64,000 nt of DNA from Phytobacter ursingii (lineage in GTDB: Bacteria > Pseudomonadota > Gammaproteobacteria > Enterobacterales > Enterobacteriaceae): positions 558,001 to 622,000 of the forward strand of contig CABDWT010000002.1 in assembly GCA_901456055.1 (NCBI GenBank), read 5' to 3'. Positions 40,992 through 50,625 of the stretch are shown one piece after another (position 1 is the stretch's first letter; every line of letters starts with the position of its first letter). Made by a program: the position numbers and the translations under genes. The notes beneath the pieces were generated by a model, which made no database searches, had not been told where the DNA came from, and worked only from the letters and a program-made list of their open reading frames with translations.

Positions 40992-41507
40992 ATGCACCAT
41001 GTTGTCGCTGCTACCACAAACCCCGCCAAAATTCGGGCTATTCTGCACGCTTTTAATGAGATTTTCGGTGAAGGCTCCTGCCATATCGACGCGATCGCTG
41101 TTGAGAGCGGCGTACCCGAACAGCCCCTGGGCAGTAAAGAAACGCTTGCAGGCGCACGTAACCGTGTCGCAAATGCTCGCCACGCTTCCCCGGATGCGGA
41201 CTTTTGGGTAGCTATCGAAGCCGGCATTGATGAAGGCAGCACCTTTAGCTGGGTAGTCATCGAAAGTCGGGAACAGCGCGGCGAAGCGCGTTCCGCCACC
41301 CTCCCCTTGCCGGAGGTGATCCTGCAGAAAATCCGTGCAGGTGAGGCGCTTGGACCAGCGATGTCGGCGTACACCGGTATTGATGAGATTGGGCGCAAAG
41401 AGGGCGCTATTGGCGTGTTTACCGCCGGAAAACTGACGCGCGCCAGCGTCTATCACCAGGCCGTGATACTGGCATTAAGCCCCTTTCACAATGCGGTCTA
41501 TCGCTGA
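40992..41507 (+). CDS. yjjX: Inosine/xanthosine triphosphatase YjjX
   Basis: House-cleaning ITP/XTP phosphatase (NTPase family, DUF84). 171 aa from ATG 40992 ([18 protein letters not shown]); a TTG two codons upstream is also in frame. Conserved: [47 protein letters not shown]. Its last 10 bp overlap the convergent trpR. Confidence 0.94.
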   Translation: MHHVVAATTNPAKIRAILHAFNEIFGEGSCHIDAIAVESGVPEQPLGSKETLAGARNRVANARHASPDADFWVAIEAGIDEGSTFSWVVIESREQRGEARSATLPLPEVILQKIRAGEALGPAMSAYTGIDEIGRKEGAIGVFTAGKLTRASVYHQAVILALSPFHNAVYR

Positions 41508-41827
41508 TCGTTAAGCAGCGTCTGCTCCAGCCATAAACGCAGGTCGGCTGGTGCCGCTTTCAGGCTGTTGGAGCCTCGGGTGATCGTTGCAATGCCCGCG
41601 CCGAGTTCGCTTTTGAGTTCACGCTGACTCATCTCCCCGCGCAGCAACTCTTCGATAATGCGTACACGGGTACCCAGCGCTTCACGTTCATCGGGGGTGA
41701 GCATCAGGTTAAGTAACGGAAGATGCAGATCCTGTTCGTAAGACTGCCTGACGAGTTCAACAAAGCGTAGCCATTCCTGGTGACGCTGTTCGGCCATGGC
41801 CGCTGAATAAGGTGATTGCTGGGTCAT
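41498..41827 (-). CDS. trpR: Trp repressor
   Basis: Tryptophan-activated repressor of trp, aroH and its own gene. 109 aa (E. coli 108). The HTH segment is [20 protein letters not shown]; the tail is [15 protein letters not shown] TrpR operator precedes it. Follows slt by 63 bp on the same strand. Confidence 0.97.
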   Translation of the reverse strand: MTQQSPYSAAMAEQRHQEWLRFVELVRQSYEQDLHLPLLNLMLTPDEREALGTRVRIIEELLRGEMSQRELKSELGAGIATITRGSNSLKAAPADLRLWLEQTLLNDQR

Positions 41828-41843
41828 AATATGCCGCCGTTAT

Positions 41844-41871
41844 GCTATGTACTCGCTAGAGAGTACACAGC
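41844..41871 (-). promoter_or_regulatory. TrpR operator (autoregulation)
   Basis: TGTACTC and GAGTACA (7-bp arms, 41848-41867) with flanking GCT/AGC extend the palindrome to 28 bp. It matches the TrpR consensus GTACTAGTTNAACTAGTAC in its outer part and sits just before trpR. Confidence 0.82.
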
Positions 41872-41890
41872 ATAACACAAACCACAGAAA

Positions 41891-43831
41891 TCAGTAACGA
41901 CGCTGCCACTCCGCATCTGTCAGCACCGGCGCTTTGTTACCATTGATAAAGAAACGGTAATACGCGTCATAGGCCAACACGTTTTTCACATAGCTACGGG
42001 TTTCGGAAAACGGAATGCTCTCAATAAAGGCTACCGCATCGATTCGCCCGCCGCTGTTGTTCAGCCAGGTCCGCACCCTACCCGGCCCGGCGTTGTATGC
42101 TGCGGAGGAGAAGATGCGGTTGTTACCAAACTGCTGATAGACATATTGCAGATAGCTGGTGCCGATGTTGATATTTACTTCCGGTTCCAGTAATTGAGCC
42201 GCATTGCTGTAGCCTGGAATATTAAACATCTTCACCGTATGCGTTGCCGTACCCGGCATGATCTGCATAAGTCCGCTGGCCCCAACCGGGGAACGCGCTT
42301 TGGGATTCCAGGCGCTTTCCTGACGAGAGATCGCCATCGCATAGCTTTGCGGAATATCTTTCCCGCTCGTATAGCGGGCATACAAGTCGCTATAGGCCAG
42401 CGGGAAGCGTTCTTCAAGTTGATCCCACAACTTACCGGCGATGGTCGCCTGTACGCTCAGATCCCACCAGTGCTGGTTAAACGCATAGCGCGCCAGTTGC
42501 GCCTGTTCCTGCACGCTGCGACTGGTGATTAAATTGGCCCACTCGCTACGGGCAGTGTTGTCCTGATTCCAGTACATCAGTTCGCGCACACGGGACATTT
42601 CAGGCCCGTTTGCCAGCGCAGGATCGATATTCCCCGGCGCTTTATCGATTTTCATGGTGTACTCTTCACCCAGACGCTGGGCCGCCGCCATCGGGTAGAA
42701 TCCACGTTGTTGCATGAGCGCATGCAGGATCTCTTTCGCCTCGGCGTCACGCCCACGTTCCAGCAGCAGGTCGGCTTGCCAGTAGCGCCACTCATCCTTC
42801 TCTTTTGCCTCCATCGGCAAGCGCGCAAGCCAGGTATTCAAGCCGCGGCGGTCGCCGTTGCCGATAGCCATTCGCACGCGTCGCTCGACGATCGAGATAG
42901 ACTGTGAACGCATAATAGCGTCATCTCGCCAACGCGCCTGCTCGCTGGTCACGTCATTCCCCATCAAACGCCAGGCGACAATGTCACGCAACGCTTGTGT
43001 CTGCTCTTCATTGAGTTGTTGCGCCTGCACCAGCGACGGAATCATCAGTCGAGCGTTTTCCACATCGTCACGCGCAACGCTTTCGAACGCTTCGGCAGCC
43101 ATCTGACGGGTGAAGTCGGTCGCCCCGGTGGTACGGGCAAAGGTCATGACGCTACCCGGATCGTTGGCGAGCGTAATGATGGCAGAAGAGATGGTCTGAT
43201 AGTCCGATGGCATCTGGCCCGCCAGCAGAATAACCAGCCGCGTATTGCCTGCTTTCATTGCCAGACGAATACGTTCCAGAAACGCCAGCGGATCTTGCGT
43301 GCCTGAAGCGCGCCATGCGCCAAACAGGCGGTCACAGGCATTCGGTTGGCTGTTTCCCGTCAGCCACAGTTCTTTCGCCCCCTGCCAGGCTTCTTCTGCC
43401 TGCCCGGTGTTCCATTTCGCAAAGTAGTAGTTACATTGCGCTTCCGTTGTAGTGGGTTTTTCCGGGCTGAATGCCAGTAACCCACGCCAGTCTTCCCGAC
43501 GCGCCAGCTCGTTGATAAAACGGGTTTTCAGCGTGCGGGCCGGCGGTAATGTGGGATTTGCCTGGATAAAATTGGTCACCGTGACGGTGGGTTGGTTCAT
43601 CAGATCATCGGTTATCTGTCGGTACTGCAGATAAGGGTATAACGGGTAGTTTTGCAGCCCTGGCATCAGTTGCGACACCACATCCATCTGCTTGTTATCC
43701 CACGCTTGTTTGATCTGAGCATAGCGATTACGTTGTTCGTCCAGTGAGTCCGCTCGCGCCACATTGCTGAGGGACAGCAAACAAATACTGGCCGCCAGAA
43801 AACGCCAGGCGGCATGTTTAGCTCTCTGCAC
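41891..43831 (-). CDS. slt: Soluble lytic murein transglycosylase Slt70
   Basis: Periplasmic glycan-cleaving enzyme (646 aa; E. coli 645). Starts with GTG at 43829-43831; the signal peptide runs to about residue 27 (SLSNVARA, then DSLDEQ). The long alpha-helical U-domain is followed by the C-terminal catalytic domain with ISRQESAWNPKARSPVGAS (catalytic Glu in QES) and LMQIMPGTATHTV. Ends WQRRY. Confidence 0.97.
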   Translation of the reverse strand: MQRAKHAAWRFLAASICLLSLSNVARADSLDEQRNRYAQIKQAWDNKQMDVVSQLMPGLQNYPLYPYLQYRQITDDLMNQPTVTVTNFIQANPTLPPARTLKTRFINELARREDWRGLLAFSPEKPTTTEAQCNYYFAKWNTGQAEEAWQGAKELWLTGNSQPNACDRLFGAWRASGTQDPLAFLERIRLAMKAGNTRLVILLAGQMPSDYQTISSAIITLANDPGSVMTFARTTGATDFTRQMAAEAFESVARDDVENARLMIPSLVQAQQLNEEQTQALRDIVAWRLMGNDVTSEQARWRDDAIMRSQSISIVERRVRMAIGNGDRRGLNTWLARLPMEAKEKDEWRYWQADLLLERGRDAEAKEILHALMQQRGFYPMAAAQRLGEEYTMKIDKAPGNIDPALANGPEMSRVRELMYWNQDNTARSEWANLITSRSVQEQAQLARYAFNQHWWDLSVQATIAGKLWDQLEERFPLAYSDLYARYTSGKDIPQSYAMAISRQESAWNPKARSPVGASGLMQIMPGTATHTVKMFNIPGYSNAAQLLEPEVNINIGTSYLQYVYQQFGNNRIFSSAAYNAGPGRVRTWLNNSGGRIDAVAFIESIPFSETRSYVKNVLAYDAYYRFFINGNKAPVLTDAEWQRRY

Positions 43832-44131
43832 AGCTTATTCCTCTTATATAAACGATACCTACAGCGTCATGCCGCATAATGCCTTAATGCTAACCGTGCA
43901 CGCCCTAACGCGCCACGTAATGCACACTTTTTTACCTTTCTTGTGCGATTTAACACTACGGGTGCTGCTGGCTGGGATTGAGCACGGAAAACGGCTACAC
44001 TTCGCCTTTGAAAACTATTACCATTCATTAGCCCTGAATAACTCAGGTTGCAAGGCGACGGTACAGGAATGCATCCTGGCCCGGTACTCGTAACCTGATG
44101 GATGAAGGGATAAAAAGAGGCGAAGTCCAAC
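43832..44131. other. slt-ettA intergenic region
   Basis: 300 bp between divergently transcribed slt and ettA. It has no ORF with support. It must contain both promoters, but I cannot assign boxes with confidence. Confidence 0.5.
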
Positions 44132-45799
44132 GTGGCTCAATTCGTTTATACCATGCATCGTGTCGGCAAAGTGGTTCCGCCGAAACGTCATATTCTGAAA
44201 AATATCTCGCTGAGTTTCTTCCCTGGCGCAAAAATCGGTGTACTGGGCCTTAACGGCGCCGGTAAATCTACCCTGCTGCGCATCATGGCTGGCATCGATA
44301 CCGATATTGAAGGTGAAGCCCGCCCACAGCCGGGCCTGAAAATCGGCTACCTGCCGCAGGAACCGCAGTTGAACCCGGAACAGACCGTGCGTGAATCCGT
44401 TGAAGAAGCGGTTTCCGAAGTGGTTAACGCGCTGAAAGGTCTGGACGAAGTGTATGCGAAATATGCTGAACCGGACGCTGACTTCGATAAACTCGCCGCG
44501 CAACAAGGCAAGTTTGAAGAAATTATTCAGGCACATGACGGCCACAACCTGAACGTGCAACTTGAGCGCGCCGCCGATGCCCTGCGCCTGCCGGACTGGG
44601 ACGCGAAAATCGCCAACCTCTCCGGTGGTGAGCGCCGCCGCGTTGCGCTGTGCCGTCTGCTGCTGGAAAAACCAGACATGCTGTTGCTCGACGAACCGAC
44701 TAACCACCTGGATGCGGAATCTGTGGCATGGCTGGAACGCTTCCTGCACGACTTCGAAGGTACCGTGGTGGCGATTACCCACGACCGTTACTTCCTCGAT
44801 AACGTTGCCGGTTGGATCCTGGAGCTGGACCGCGGTGAGGGTATTCCATGGGAAGGCAACTACTCCTCCTGGCTGGAGCAGAAAGATCAGCGTCTGGCGC
44901 AGGAAGCTTCTCAGGAAGCGGCGCGTCGTAAGTCCATCGAGAAAGAACTTGAGTGGGTTCGTCAGGGCGCGAAAGGCCGTCAGTCTAAGGGTAAAGCCCG
45001 TCTGGCTCGCTTTGAAGAACTTAACAACGTCGAGTACCAGAAACGTAACGAGACCAACGAACTGTTTATTCCGCCAGGCGCACGTCTGGGGGATAAAGTG
45101 GTGGAAGTCAGCAACCTGCGTAAATCCTACGGCGACCGCGTACTGATCGACGATCTGAGCTTCTCCGTACCGAAAGGCGCTATTGTCGGCATCATCGGTC
45201 CTAACGGCGCGGGTAAATCCACGCTGTTCCGTATGATGTCCGGCCAGGAACAGCCCGACGCAGGCTCTATCACCCTGGGTGAAACCGTCAAACTGGCTTC
45301 CGTCGACCAGTTCCGCGACGCCATGGATAACAGTAAAACCGTATGGGAAGAAGTGTCCGGCGGCCTGGATATCATGAAGATCGGCAATACCGAAATGCCG
45401 AGCCGCGCCTACGTTGGCCGCTTCAACTTTAAAGGTGTTGACCAGGGCAAACGCGTGGGCGAGCTGTCCGGTGGTGAGCGCGGCCGTCTGCATCTGGCGA
45501 AACTGCTGCAGGTCGGCGGTAACGTACTGCTGCTCGATGAACCGACCAACGACCTGGATATCGAAACCCTGCGCGCGCTGGAAAACGCCCTGCTGGAGTT
45601 CCCGGGCTGCGCAATGGTTATCTCGCACGACCGCTGGTTCCTTGACCGTATCGCGACCCACATCCTGGACTACCAGGACGAAGGTAAGGTGGAGTTCTTC
45701 GAAGGTAACTTCACCGAATACGAAGAGTACAAGAAACGCACGCTGGGCGCCGACGCGCTGGAGCCGAAGCGTATCAAGTACAAACGTATTTCAAAATAA
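44132..45799 (+). CDS. ettA: Energy-dependent translational throttle EttA (ABC-F)
   Basis: Ribosome-associated ABC-F ATPase that gates the first elongation step according to ATP/ADP. 555 aa, E. coli length. Two ABC domains: Walker A GLNGAGKST then LSGGERRR and LLLDEPTNH; second Walker A GPNGAGKST, LSGGERGR, LLLDEPTND. The PtIM linker lies around 240-325 (REGIP-type WEGNYSSW). GTG start at 44132. A long frame on the opposite strand here is spurious. Confidence 0.98.
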   Translation: MAQFVYTMHRVGKVVPPKRHILKNISLSFFPGAKIGVLGLNGAGKSTLLRIMAGIDTDIEGEARPQPGLKIGYLPQEPQLNPEQTVRESVEEAVSEVVNALKGLDEVYAKYAEPDADFDKLAAQQGKFEEIIQAHDGHNLNVQLERAADALRLPDWDAKIANLSGGERRRVALCRLLLEKPDMLLLDEPTNHLDAESVAWLERFLHDFEGTVVAITHDRYFLDNVAGWILELDRGEGIPWEGNYSSWLEQKDQRLAQEASQEAARRKSIEKELEWVRQGAKGRQSKGKARLARFEELNNVEYQKRNETNELFIPPGARLGDKVVEVSNLRKSYGDRVLIDDLSFSVPKGAIVGIIGPNGAGKSTLFRMMSGQEQPDAGSITLGETVKLASVDQFRDAMDNSKTVWEEVSGGLDIMKIGNTEMPSRAYVGRFNFKGVDQGKRVGELSGGERGRLHLAKLLQVGGNVLLLDEPTNDLDIETLRALENALLEFPGCAMVISHDRWFLDRIATHILDYQDEGKVEFFEGNFTEYEEYKKRTLGADALEPKRIKYKRISK

Positions 45800-45802
45800 A
45801 CA

Positions 45803-45893
45803 GCAAAAAGGCAACGCACGTTGCCTTTTTTAGTGTTTGCGGCCTCTCCCCGTGGAGGTAAAAGCAAAAAGGCAGCGTAAGCTGCCTTTTTTA
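45803..45893 (+). terminator. Tandem duplicated terminators after ettA
   Basis: Two similar hairpins with T tails: AAAAGGCAAC...GTTGCCTTTTTT (about 45805-45831) and AAAAAGGCAGC...GCTGCCTTTTTT (about 45864-45890). Their flanks (TTTGCGGCCTCTCCCC and TTTGCGCCCTCTCCCC) are also repeated, so a segment of about 60 bp has been duplicated and diverged. Confidence 0.85.
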
Positions 45894-45901
45894 ATGTTTG
45901 C

Positions 45902-45998
45902 GCCCTCTCCCCGTGGGAGAGGGACGGGGTGAGGGCATCAGACCGCATTGCCTCGATTTTCCCCTCACCCTAACCCTCTCCCCAAAGGGGCGAGGGAA
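45902..45998. repeat. Palindromic repeat pair (CCCTCTCCC family, copies 1 and 1')
   Basis: CCCTCTCCCC/GGGAGAGGG followed by GGGGTGAGGGCATCAG, then at 45960-45998 an inverted relative (CCCCTCACCC, AACCCTCTCCCC). It sits between convergent ettA and nadR. Resembles a REP/BIME-type extragenic repeat. Confidence 0.75.
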
Positions 45999-46056
45999 CC
46001 GATCAAGCAAACCCTCAGCTTGTTCACACTTGCGGGGCGAAGGCATCAGGCCCGCC

Positions 46057-47283
46057 CTAATCCCCCATCAACTCTTTTACCAGCTCCACGCAATGCAAAA
46101 AACGGGAGTCATAATCAGGCTCTTCCACATGCCGCCAGGTAATATTGTTCTCTTTAAGCATATTCACCAGCATCTGCTGGAATTCGCTGCGATCCACCGA
46201 ACTGCCCAGACTTCTCAGCCCATCAGCGACCCACGGCGTATTATTTTCCAGCAGAATCACCAGGTCGAAACGGTATTCATCGATCATCGCCTGCACAAAA
46301 GGATGCTCACGCCCTTCGTACTTCAGGCAAAACGCCTGCGTCGTGACAAAATCGGTGTCGATGAAGGCTACCTTATTGGCATATTTGACCGCAAAATCAA
46401 TATACTGCGCCTGTCCCAACGCGATCTTGTCATAGTCGGAATACTGCAACGCCATCTCATCGCCGCCAAGGTGAGAGAAGACATAATCCCGGCCATACTC
46501 CCACGCGCTGGTAGTATTGAAGATATTCGCGAGCTTATTGACCAGCGTCGATTTGCCGCTGGATTCGCCGCCCAGGATAGCCACGGTGCGCACAAAGAAG
46601 GGCTTCACTTCGGTAGGGATATAATCCCAGTAGCGGAACGGGTTCTCACGAATAAGCGCGCCGCTAATATTCATAAAAGTGCGCTTCGGATCGATAAGCA
46701 CCGTTTCAATACCCAGATGCTCAAGGTACTGGGGGGCGTCCGCCTCTTCTGAACTGTAAATCCGGTCAGGCTGAATGCCCTTTTCATCCATAAAAGCTTT
46801 AATGCCTTTACTCCAGACATCCCAGCCATGCGGGTAAGGTTCCATTCCCTCTTCATTAAAGGCATGAATACGGATGTTTTTTTGATACTTAAAGGTCTGG
46901 AGCAACCAGCGCAGGCGGTCGCTGATGGTTGGCTGCTGGGACATCGCGCTGTCTTCAAACAGTTCGCGGTCGCGCTTCTCGTCGTAACCCATCACGATAT
47001 GCAGCTCATCCACCTGGCTACAGGCACGCTGAATCAGGTAGATATGTCCGGTATGCAGCGGATAAAACTTACCAAAAACGACGCCAACGCTTTTTTGCCG
47101 ACGCGGAAATTCTAATCCGAGGAAACGGTGCAGCGCCTCGAGTTTTTGTGCGCTGGGACTTTTGATTTTGGCATTCAGGAGTTGGCTCAAATAGCCTTTG
47201 GTCATGCCGCTGGCGTCGGCCACCTGCTGCAATGTGCAGCCTTTCTGACGGATTGCGGTCTTGAGATAGTCGAATGACGACAC
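46057..47283 (-). CDS. nadR: NAD regulator / NMN adenylyltransferase / ribosylnicotinamide kinase NadR
   Basis: Trifunctional NAD-repression and salvage protein. 408 aa from GTG 47281-47283 (SSFDYLKTAIRQKGC), which has AGGAGG 7 bp upstream; the frame continues 20 codons upstream without homology. N-terminal HTH (GMTKGYLSQLLNAKIKSPS), nucleotidyltransferase GKFYPLHTGH, C-terminal kinase P-loop GGESSGKST. Downstream gene of serB-radA-nadR. Confidence 0.96.
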   Translation of the reverse strand: MSSFDYLKTAIRQKGCTLQQVADASGMTKGYLSQLLNAKIKSPSAQKLEALHRFLGLEFPRRQKSVGVVFGKFYPLHTGHIYLIQRACSQVDELHIVMGYDEKRDRELFEDSAMSQQPTISDRLRWLLQTFKYQKNIRIHAFNEEGMEPYPHGWDVWSKGIKAFMDEKGIQPDRIYSSEEADAPQYLEHLGIETVLIDPKRTFMNISGALIRENPFRYWDYIPTEVKPFFVRTVAILGGESSGKSTLVNKLANIFNTTSAWEYGRDYVFSHLGGDEMALQYSDYDKIALGQAQYIDFAVKYANKVAFIDTDFVTTQAFCLKYEGREHPFVQAMIDEYRFDLVILLENNTPWVADGLRSLGSSVDRSEFQQMLVNMLKENNITWRHVEEPDYDSRFLHCVELVKELMGD

Positions 47284-47425
47284 GAGTGCCTCCTGCTGGC
47301 TGAACCTGCCTGGCAGCATCAACGTGCCAGGCTTATTATGCAAAATTCCCTATGCATTTCGGGGCAGGAGGCGGGGAGTAAACGCAGCCATCACACCTGC
47401 CGCCAGAAAGACGACGGGAATATAA

Positions 47426-48808
47426 TTATAAGTCGTCAAAGACACTGAGTGCATCTGCGAGTTTTTTAACACCAAAAACCTGCATCCCTTCTGGCGGTTT
47501 TTTCGGCACATTCGCGGCAGGCACAATCGCCCGCCGGAAACCGTGTTTCGCCGCTTCGGAAATACGCTCTTGTCCGCTGGGAACCGGGCGAATCTCGCCC
47601 GCCAGTCCAACCTCGCCAAAGACCACCAGATCCTGAGGCAGAGGCCGGTCGCGCAGGCTCGAAACCATAGCCAGTAACAACGCCAGATCCGCACTGGTTT
47701 CCGTCACTTTTACGCCGCCAACCACGTTAACGAAGACATCCTGGTCGGCCATCTGCAGGCCGCCGTGGCGATGCAGCACCGCCAGCAAAATGGCAAGACG
47801 GTTTTGTTCAAGGCCGACAGCAACACGTCGGGGATTGGACATCATTGAGTGATCGACCAGTGCCTGAATCTCCACCAACAGCGGACGAGTACCTTCCCAG
47901 ACAACCATCACTGAGCTGCCAGAAGTCACTTCATCGCCACGGCTAAGGAAAATGGCGGACGGGTTGCTCACTTCCCGAAGTCCTTGTTCTGTCATGGCAA
48001 AGACACCCAGCTCATTCACCGCACCAAAGCGGTTCTTATGGCTACGCAGCGTACGGAAACGGGAGTCCGCATCACCATCCAGCAAGACAGAACAGTCAAT
48101 ACAGTGCTCAAGGACTTTCGGCCCGGCCAGCGAGCCATCTTTGGTCACGTGTCCGACCATCACAATCGCCACCCCACGCGTTTTCGCAAAGCGCGTGAGA
48201 TAGGCCGCCGTTTCACGTACCTGCGCCACGCTACCCGGCGAAGACTGGATGTCCGCCATATGCATCACCTGGATAGAGTCGATGACCATCAGCTTCGGCT
48301 GCTCTTCATCGGCAATCAGGCAGATTTGTTCAATGCTGGTTTCCGACAACATATTCAGATTAGCAGTGGGCAGGCCAAGACGGTGCGCACGCATCGCCAC
48401 CTGCTGTAATGACTCTTCGCCGGTGACATACAGCGTTTTCATCTGTTCCGCGAGCCTGCACAGAGTTTGCAGCAGAAGTGTCGATTTACCCGCGCCGGGG
48501 TTACCGCCAATCAAAATAGCGCTTCCCGGTACCACGCCGCCGCCTAACACACGATCGAACTCTTTAAAGCCGGTCGAAAAACGCGGCAAGGCTTCCAGGC
48601 TGATATCAGAAAGTTTCTGAACTTTCGACGCGCCCGCATTGCCGGCATACCCGCTTAAGCGCTCATTACGCGCCACGACAGGCGAGGCAGCCACACGCAC
48701 TTCGGTAATCGTGTTCCAGGCATGGCAGGCGCTGCATTGCCCCTGCCAGCGGGGATAATCAGCACCACATTCATTACAGACAAATGCGCGTTTTGGAGCT
48801 TTCGCCAC
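47426..48808 (-). CDS. radA: DNA repair protein RadA (Sms)
   Basis: RecA-like branch-migration protein for recombination intermediates. 460 aa. Zinc finger CNECGADYPRWQGQCSACHAW-type Cys at residues about 11-30, Walker A GGNPGAGKST, RadA motif KNRFGAVNELGVF, C-terminal Lon-like domain. It starts 10 bp after the serB stop. Confidence 0.97.
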   Translation of the reverse strand: MAKAPKRAFVCNECGADYPRWQGQCSACHAWNTITEVRVAASPVVARNERLSGYAGNAGASKVQKLSDISLEALPRFSTGFKEFDRVLGGGVVPGSAILIGGNPGAGKSTLLLQTLCRLAEQMKTLYVTGEESLQQVAMRAHRLGLPTANLNMLSETSIEQICLIADEEQPKLMVIDSIQVMHMADIQSSPGSVAQVRETAAYLTRFAKTRGVAIVMVGHVTKDGSLAGPKVLEHCIDCSVLLDGDADSRFRTLRSHKNRFGAVNELGVFAMTEQGLREVSNPSAIFLSRGDEVTSGSSVMVVWEGTRPLLVEIQALVDHSMMSNPRRVAVGLEQNRLAILLAVLHRHGGLQMADQDVFVNVVGGVKVTETSADLALLLAMVSSLRDRPLPQDLVVFGEVGLAGEIRPVPSGQERISEAAKHGFRRAIVPAANVPKKPPEGMQVFGVKKLADALSVFDDL

Positions 48809-48818
48809 AGAGACCTCG

Positions 48819-49790
48819 TTATTTCTTCGCCAGACTGGCTGAGAGAATGCAGAACACCCCCATCAAATCAGCGTGACGGATGGTGACTTCCGCTTTTTCA
48901 TTCACTTTCGGTTTCGCGTGGAACGCAATACCCAACCCGGCGGCTTTGATCATCGGCAGATCATTTGCGCCGTCGCCAATGGCGATCGTTTGAGTAGCCG
49001 GGATCTCGTGCTCCTGCGCCAGGCGTTTCAGGGTATTGGCTTTGTACTGCGCATCCACAATGTCACCCAGAACACTACCGGTGAACTTACCGTCAACCAC
49101 TTCCAGATGGTTGGCTACCGCCTCTGTCAGGCGCAACATCTCGCGCAGGTGATCGGCAAAGAAGGTAAAGCCACCTGAGGCAATCGCCACTTTCCAGCCC
49201 AGTGTTTCCAGTTTTAGCACCAGTTGCGTAAGGCCCGGCATCAAGGGCAGGCTGTCGCGGACCTGATGCAGAATTTTCGCATCAGCGCCTTTAAGCGTTG
49301 CCACGCGTTGACGCAGGCTGGCCGTGAAGTCCAGCTCACCACGCATGGCGCGTTCCGTCACTTCCGATACCATTTCGCCCGTACCGGCCAGTTTAGCGAT
49401 TTCATCAATACACTCAATTTGAATTGCGGTTGAGTCCATGTCCATCACCATCAAGCCTGGGTGGCGCAGAGACGGAATTTTACCCAGCGGCGCAACATCC
49501 AGCCCTTCATCATGCGCCAGACGGGTAGCACGCGGCGTGAGTGAACCGGCAAGACGGATAACCTGATAATCTTCCACGCACCAGGCTGCCACGATTACCA
49601 TTGCCGCGCCCAGTTTACGCTGCCAGGCGGTCAGACGTTCTTTATTGAGCGCGCGTCCATACAGAAGCCATCCGCTACGACCTGCGTGATAATCCAGGGG
49701 CATGACCTCATCGCCACTTAAAGAGAGCGGCAACCCAGGCCACTGAGAAACGTCATTGGGCAGGTCGCACCAGGTCAAATTATTCGGCAT
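48819..49790 (-). CDS. serB: Phosphoserine phosphatase
   Basis: HAD-family enzyme for the last step of serine synthesis. 323 aa from ATG 49788-49790 (MPNNLTWCDLPND). The nucleophile Asp is in LMVMDMDSTAIQIECIDE; the Lys/Asp motifs are in ASGGFTFFAD and AIGDGANDLPMIKAAG. First gene of serB-radA-nadR; divergent from ytjB. Confidence 0.98.
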   Translation of the reverse strand: MPNNLTWCDLPNDVSQWPGLPLSLSGDEVMPLDYHAGRSGWLLYGRALNKERLTAWQRKLGAAMVIVAAWCVEDYQVIRLAGSLTPRATRLAHDEGLDVAPLGKIPSLRHPGLMVMDMDSTAIQIECIDEIAKLAGTGEMVSEVTERAMRGELDFTASLRQRVATLKGADAKILHQVRDSLPLMPGLTQLVLKLETLGWKVAIASGGFTFFADHLREMLRLTEAVANHLEVVDGKFTGSVLGDIVDAQYKANTLKRLAQEHEIPATQTIAIGDGANDLPMIKAAGLGIAFHAKPKVNEKAEVTIRHADLMGVFCILSASLAKK

Positions 49791-49895
49791 TACAGCTCCT
49801 GTAGGGGTATGTGCTGAGGTAAAAATAACGCATGAGGCTACCTTGTAACCAGCGCTTCTGGCAACATTAAGCCGCAAATTTTCAACAGGTGGAAT

Positions 49896-50540
49896 ATGGC
49901 TCGCGCAAAACTCAAATTCCGGCTTCATCGCGCCGTGATCGTGCTCTTCTGTCTGGCGCTGCTTGTTGCCCTTATGCAGGGCGCATCATGGTTCAGTCAG
50001 AATCACCAGCGTCAGCGCAATCCGCAGCTTGAAGAGCTGGCCCGCACGCTGGCGAAACAGGTCACGATAAACCTTGCGCCACTGATGCGTGCGGAAACGC
50101 CTGACGACAAACGTATCAGTATTGTGCTCCGGCAATTGACCGAGGAGAGCCGAATTCTTGATGCGGGCGTCTATGACGAACGCGGCGATCTGATTGCCCG
50201 TTCCGGCGAAAGTATTGATGTGCGCGACAGGCTGGCGCTGGACGGCAAAAAAGCCGGGGGCTACTTCAACCAGCAGATCGTCGAGCCGATTCAGGGAAAA
50301 AACAGCCCGCTGGGCTACCTGCGTCTAACGCTGGATAACCATACCCTCGCGACGGAAGCCAAACAGGTCGATAACACCACCAATATTTTACGCCTTATGC
50401 TGCTCCTTTCGCTGGCTATTGGCGTCGTACTGACCCGTACGCTGTTGCAGGGAAAACGAACCCGCTGGCAACAGTCCCCTTTCCTGCTTACCGCCAGCAA
50501 GCCGGTGCAGGAAGAGGAAGAGAACGAAAAGAAAGAGTAA
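49896..50540 (+). CDS. ytjB: Membrane protein YtjB (Smp)
   Basis: A 214-aa inner-membrane protein of the Smp family. TM1 is about residues 12-32 (VIVLFCLALLVALMQGASW), then a periplasmic domain and TM2 near 165-185 (LRLMLLLSLAIGVVLTRTLL); a charged tail EEEENEKKE ends it. Function unknown. Divergent from serB. Confidence 0.9.
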   Translation: MARAKLKFRLHRAVIVLFCLALLVALMQGASWFSQNHQRQRNPQLEELARTLAKQVTINLAPLMRAETPDDKRISIVLRQLTEESRILDAGVYDERGDLIARSGESIDVRDRLALDGKKAGGYFNQQIVEPIQGKNSPLGYLRLTLDNHTLATEAKQVDNTTNILRLMLLLSLAIGVVLTRTLLQGKRTRWQQSPFLLTASKPVQEEEENEKKE

Positions 50541-50625
50541 TCTACCTGCACCTTACGGATTTCACGTTGCAGCCTGCGCGCTGGCAACGTGAAAAACGAC
50601 CTCTTTTCAGGAAAGGAAATCTGCC

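Noticed and set aside
44018-45661. A 547-codon frame on the minus strand across ettA
   Set aside because: It is fully antisense to a highly conserved ABC-F gene, has no recognisable domain, and arises from codon bias on the opposite strand.
45803-46056. CRISPR-like repeats
   Set aside because: The repeats are palindromic, of unequal spacing, and lack unique spacers or cas genes; they fit terminators and REP-like elements.
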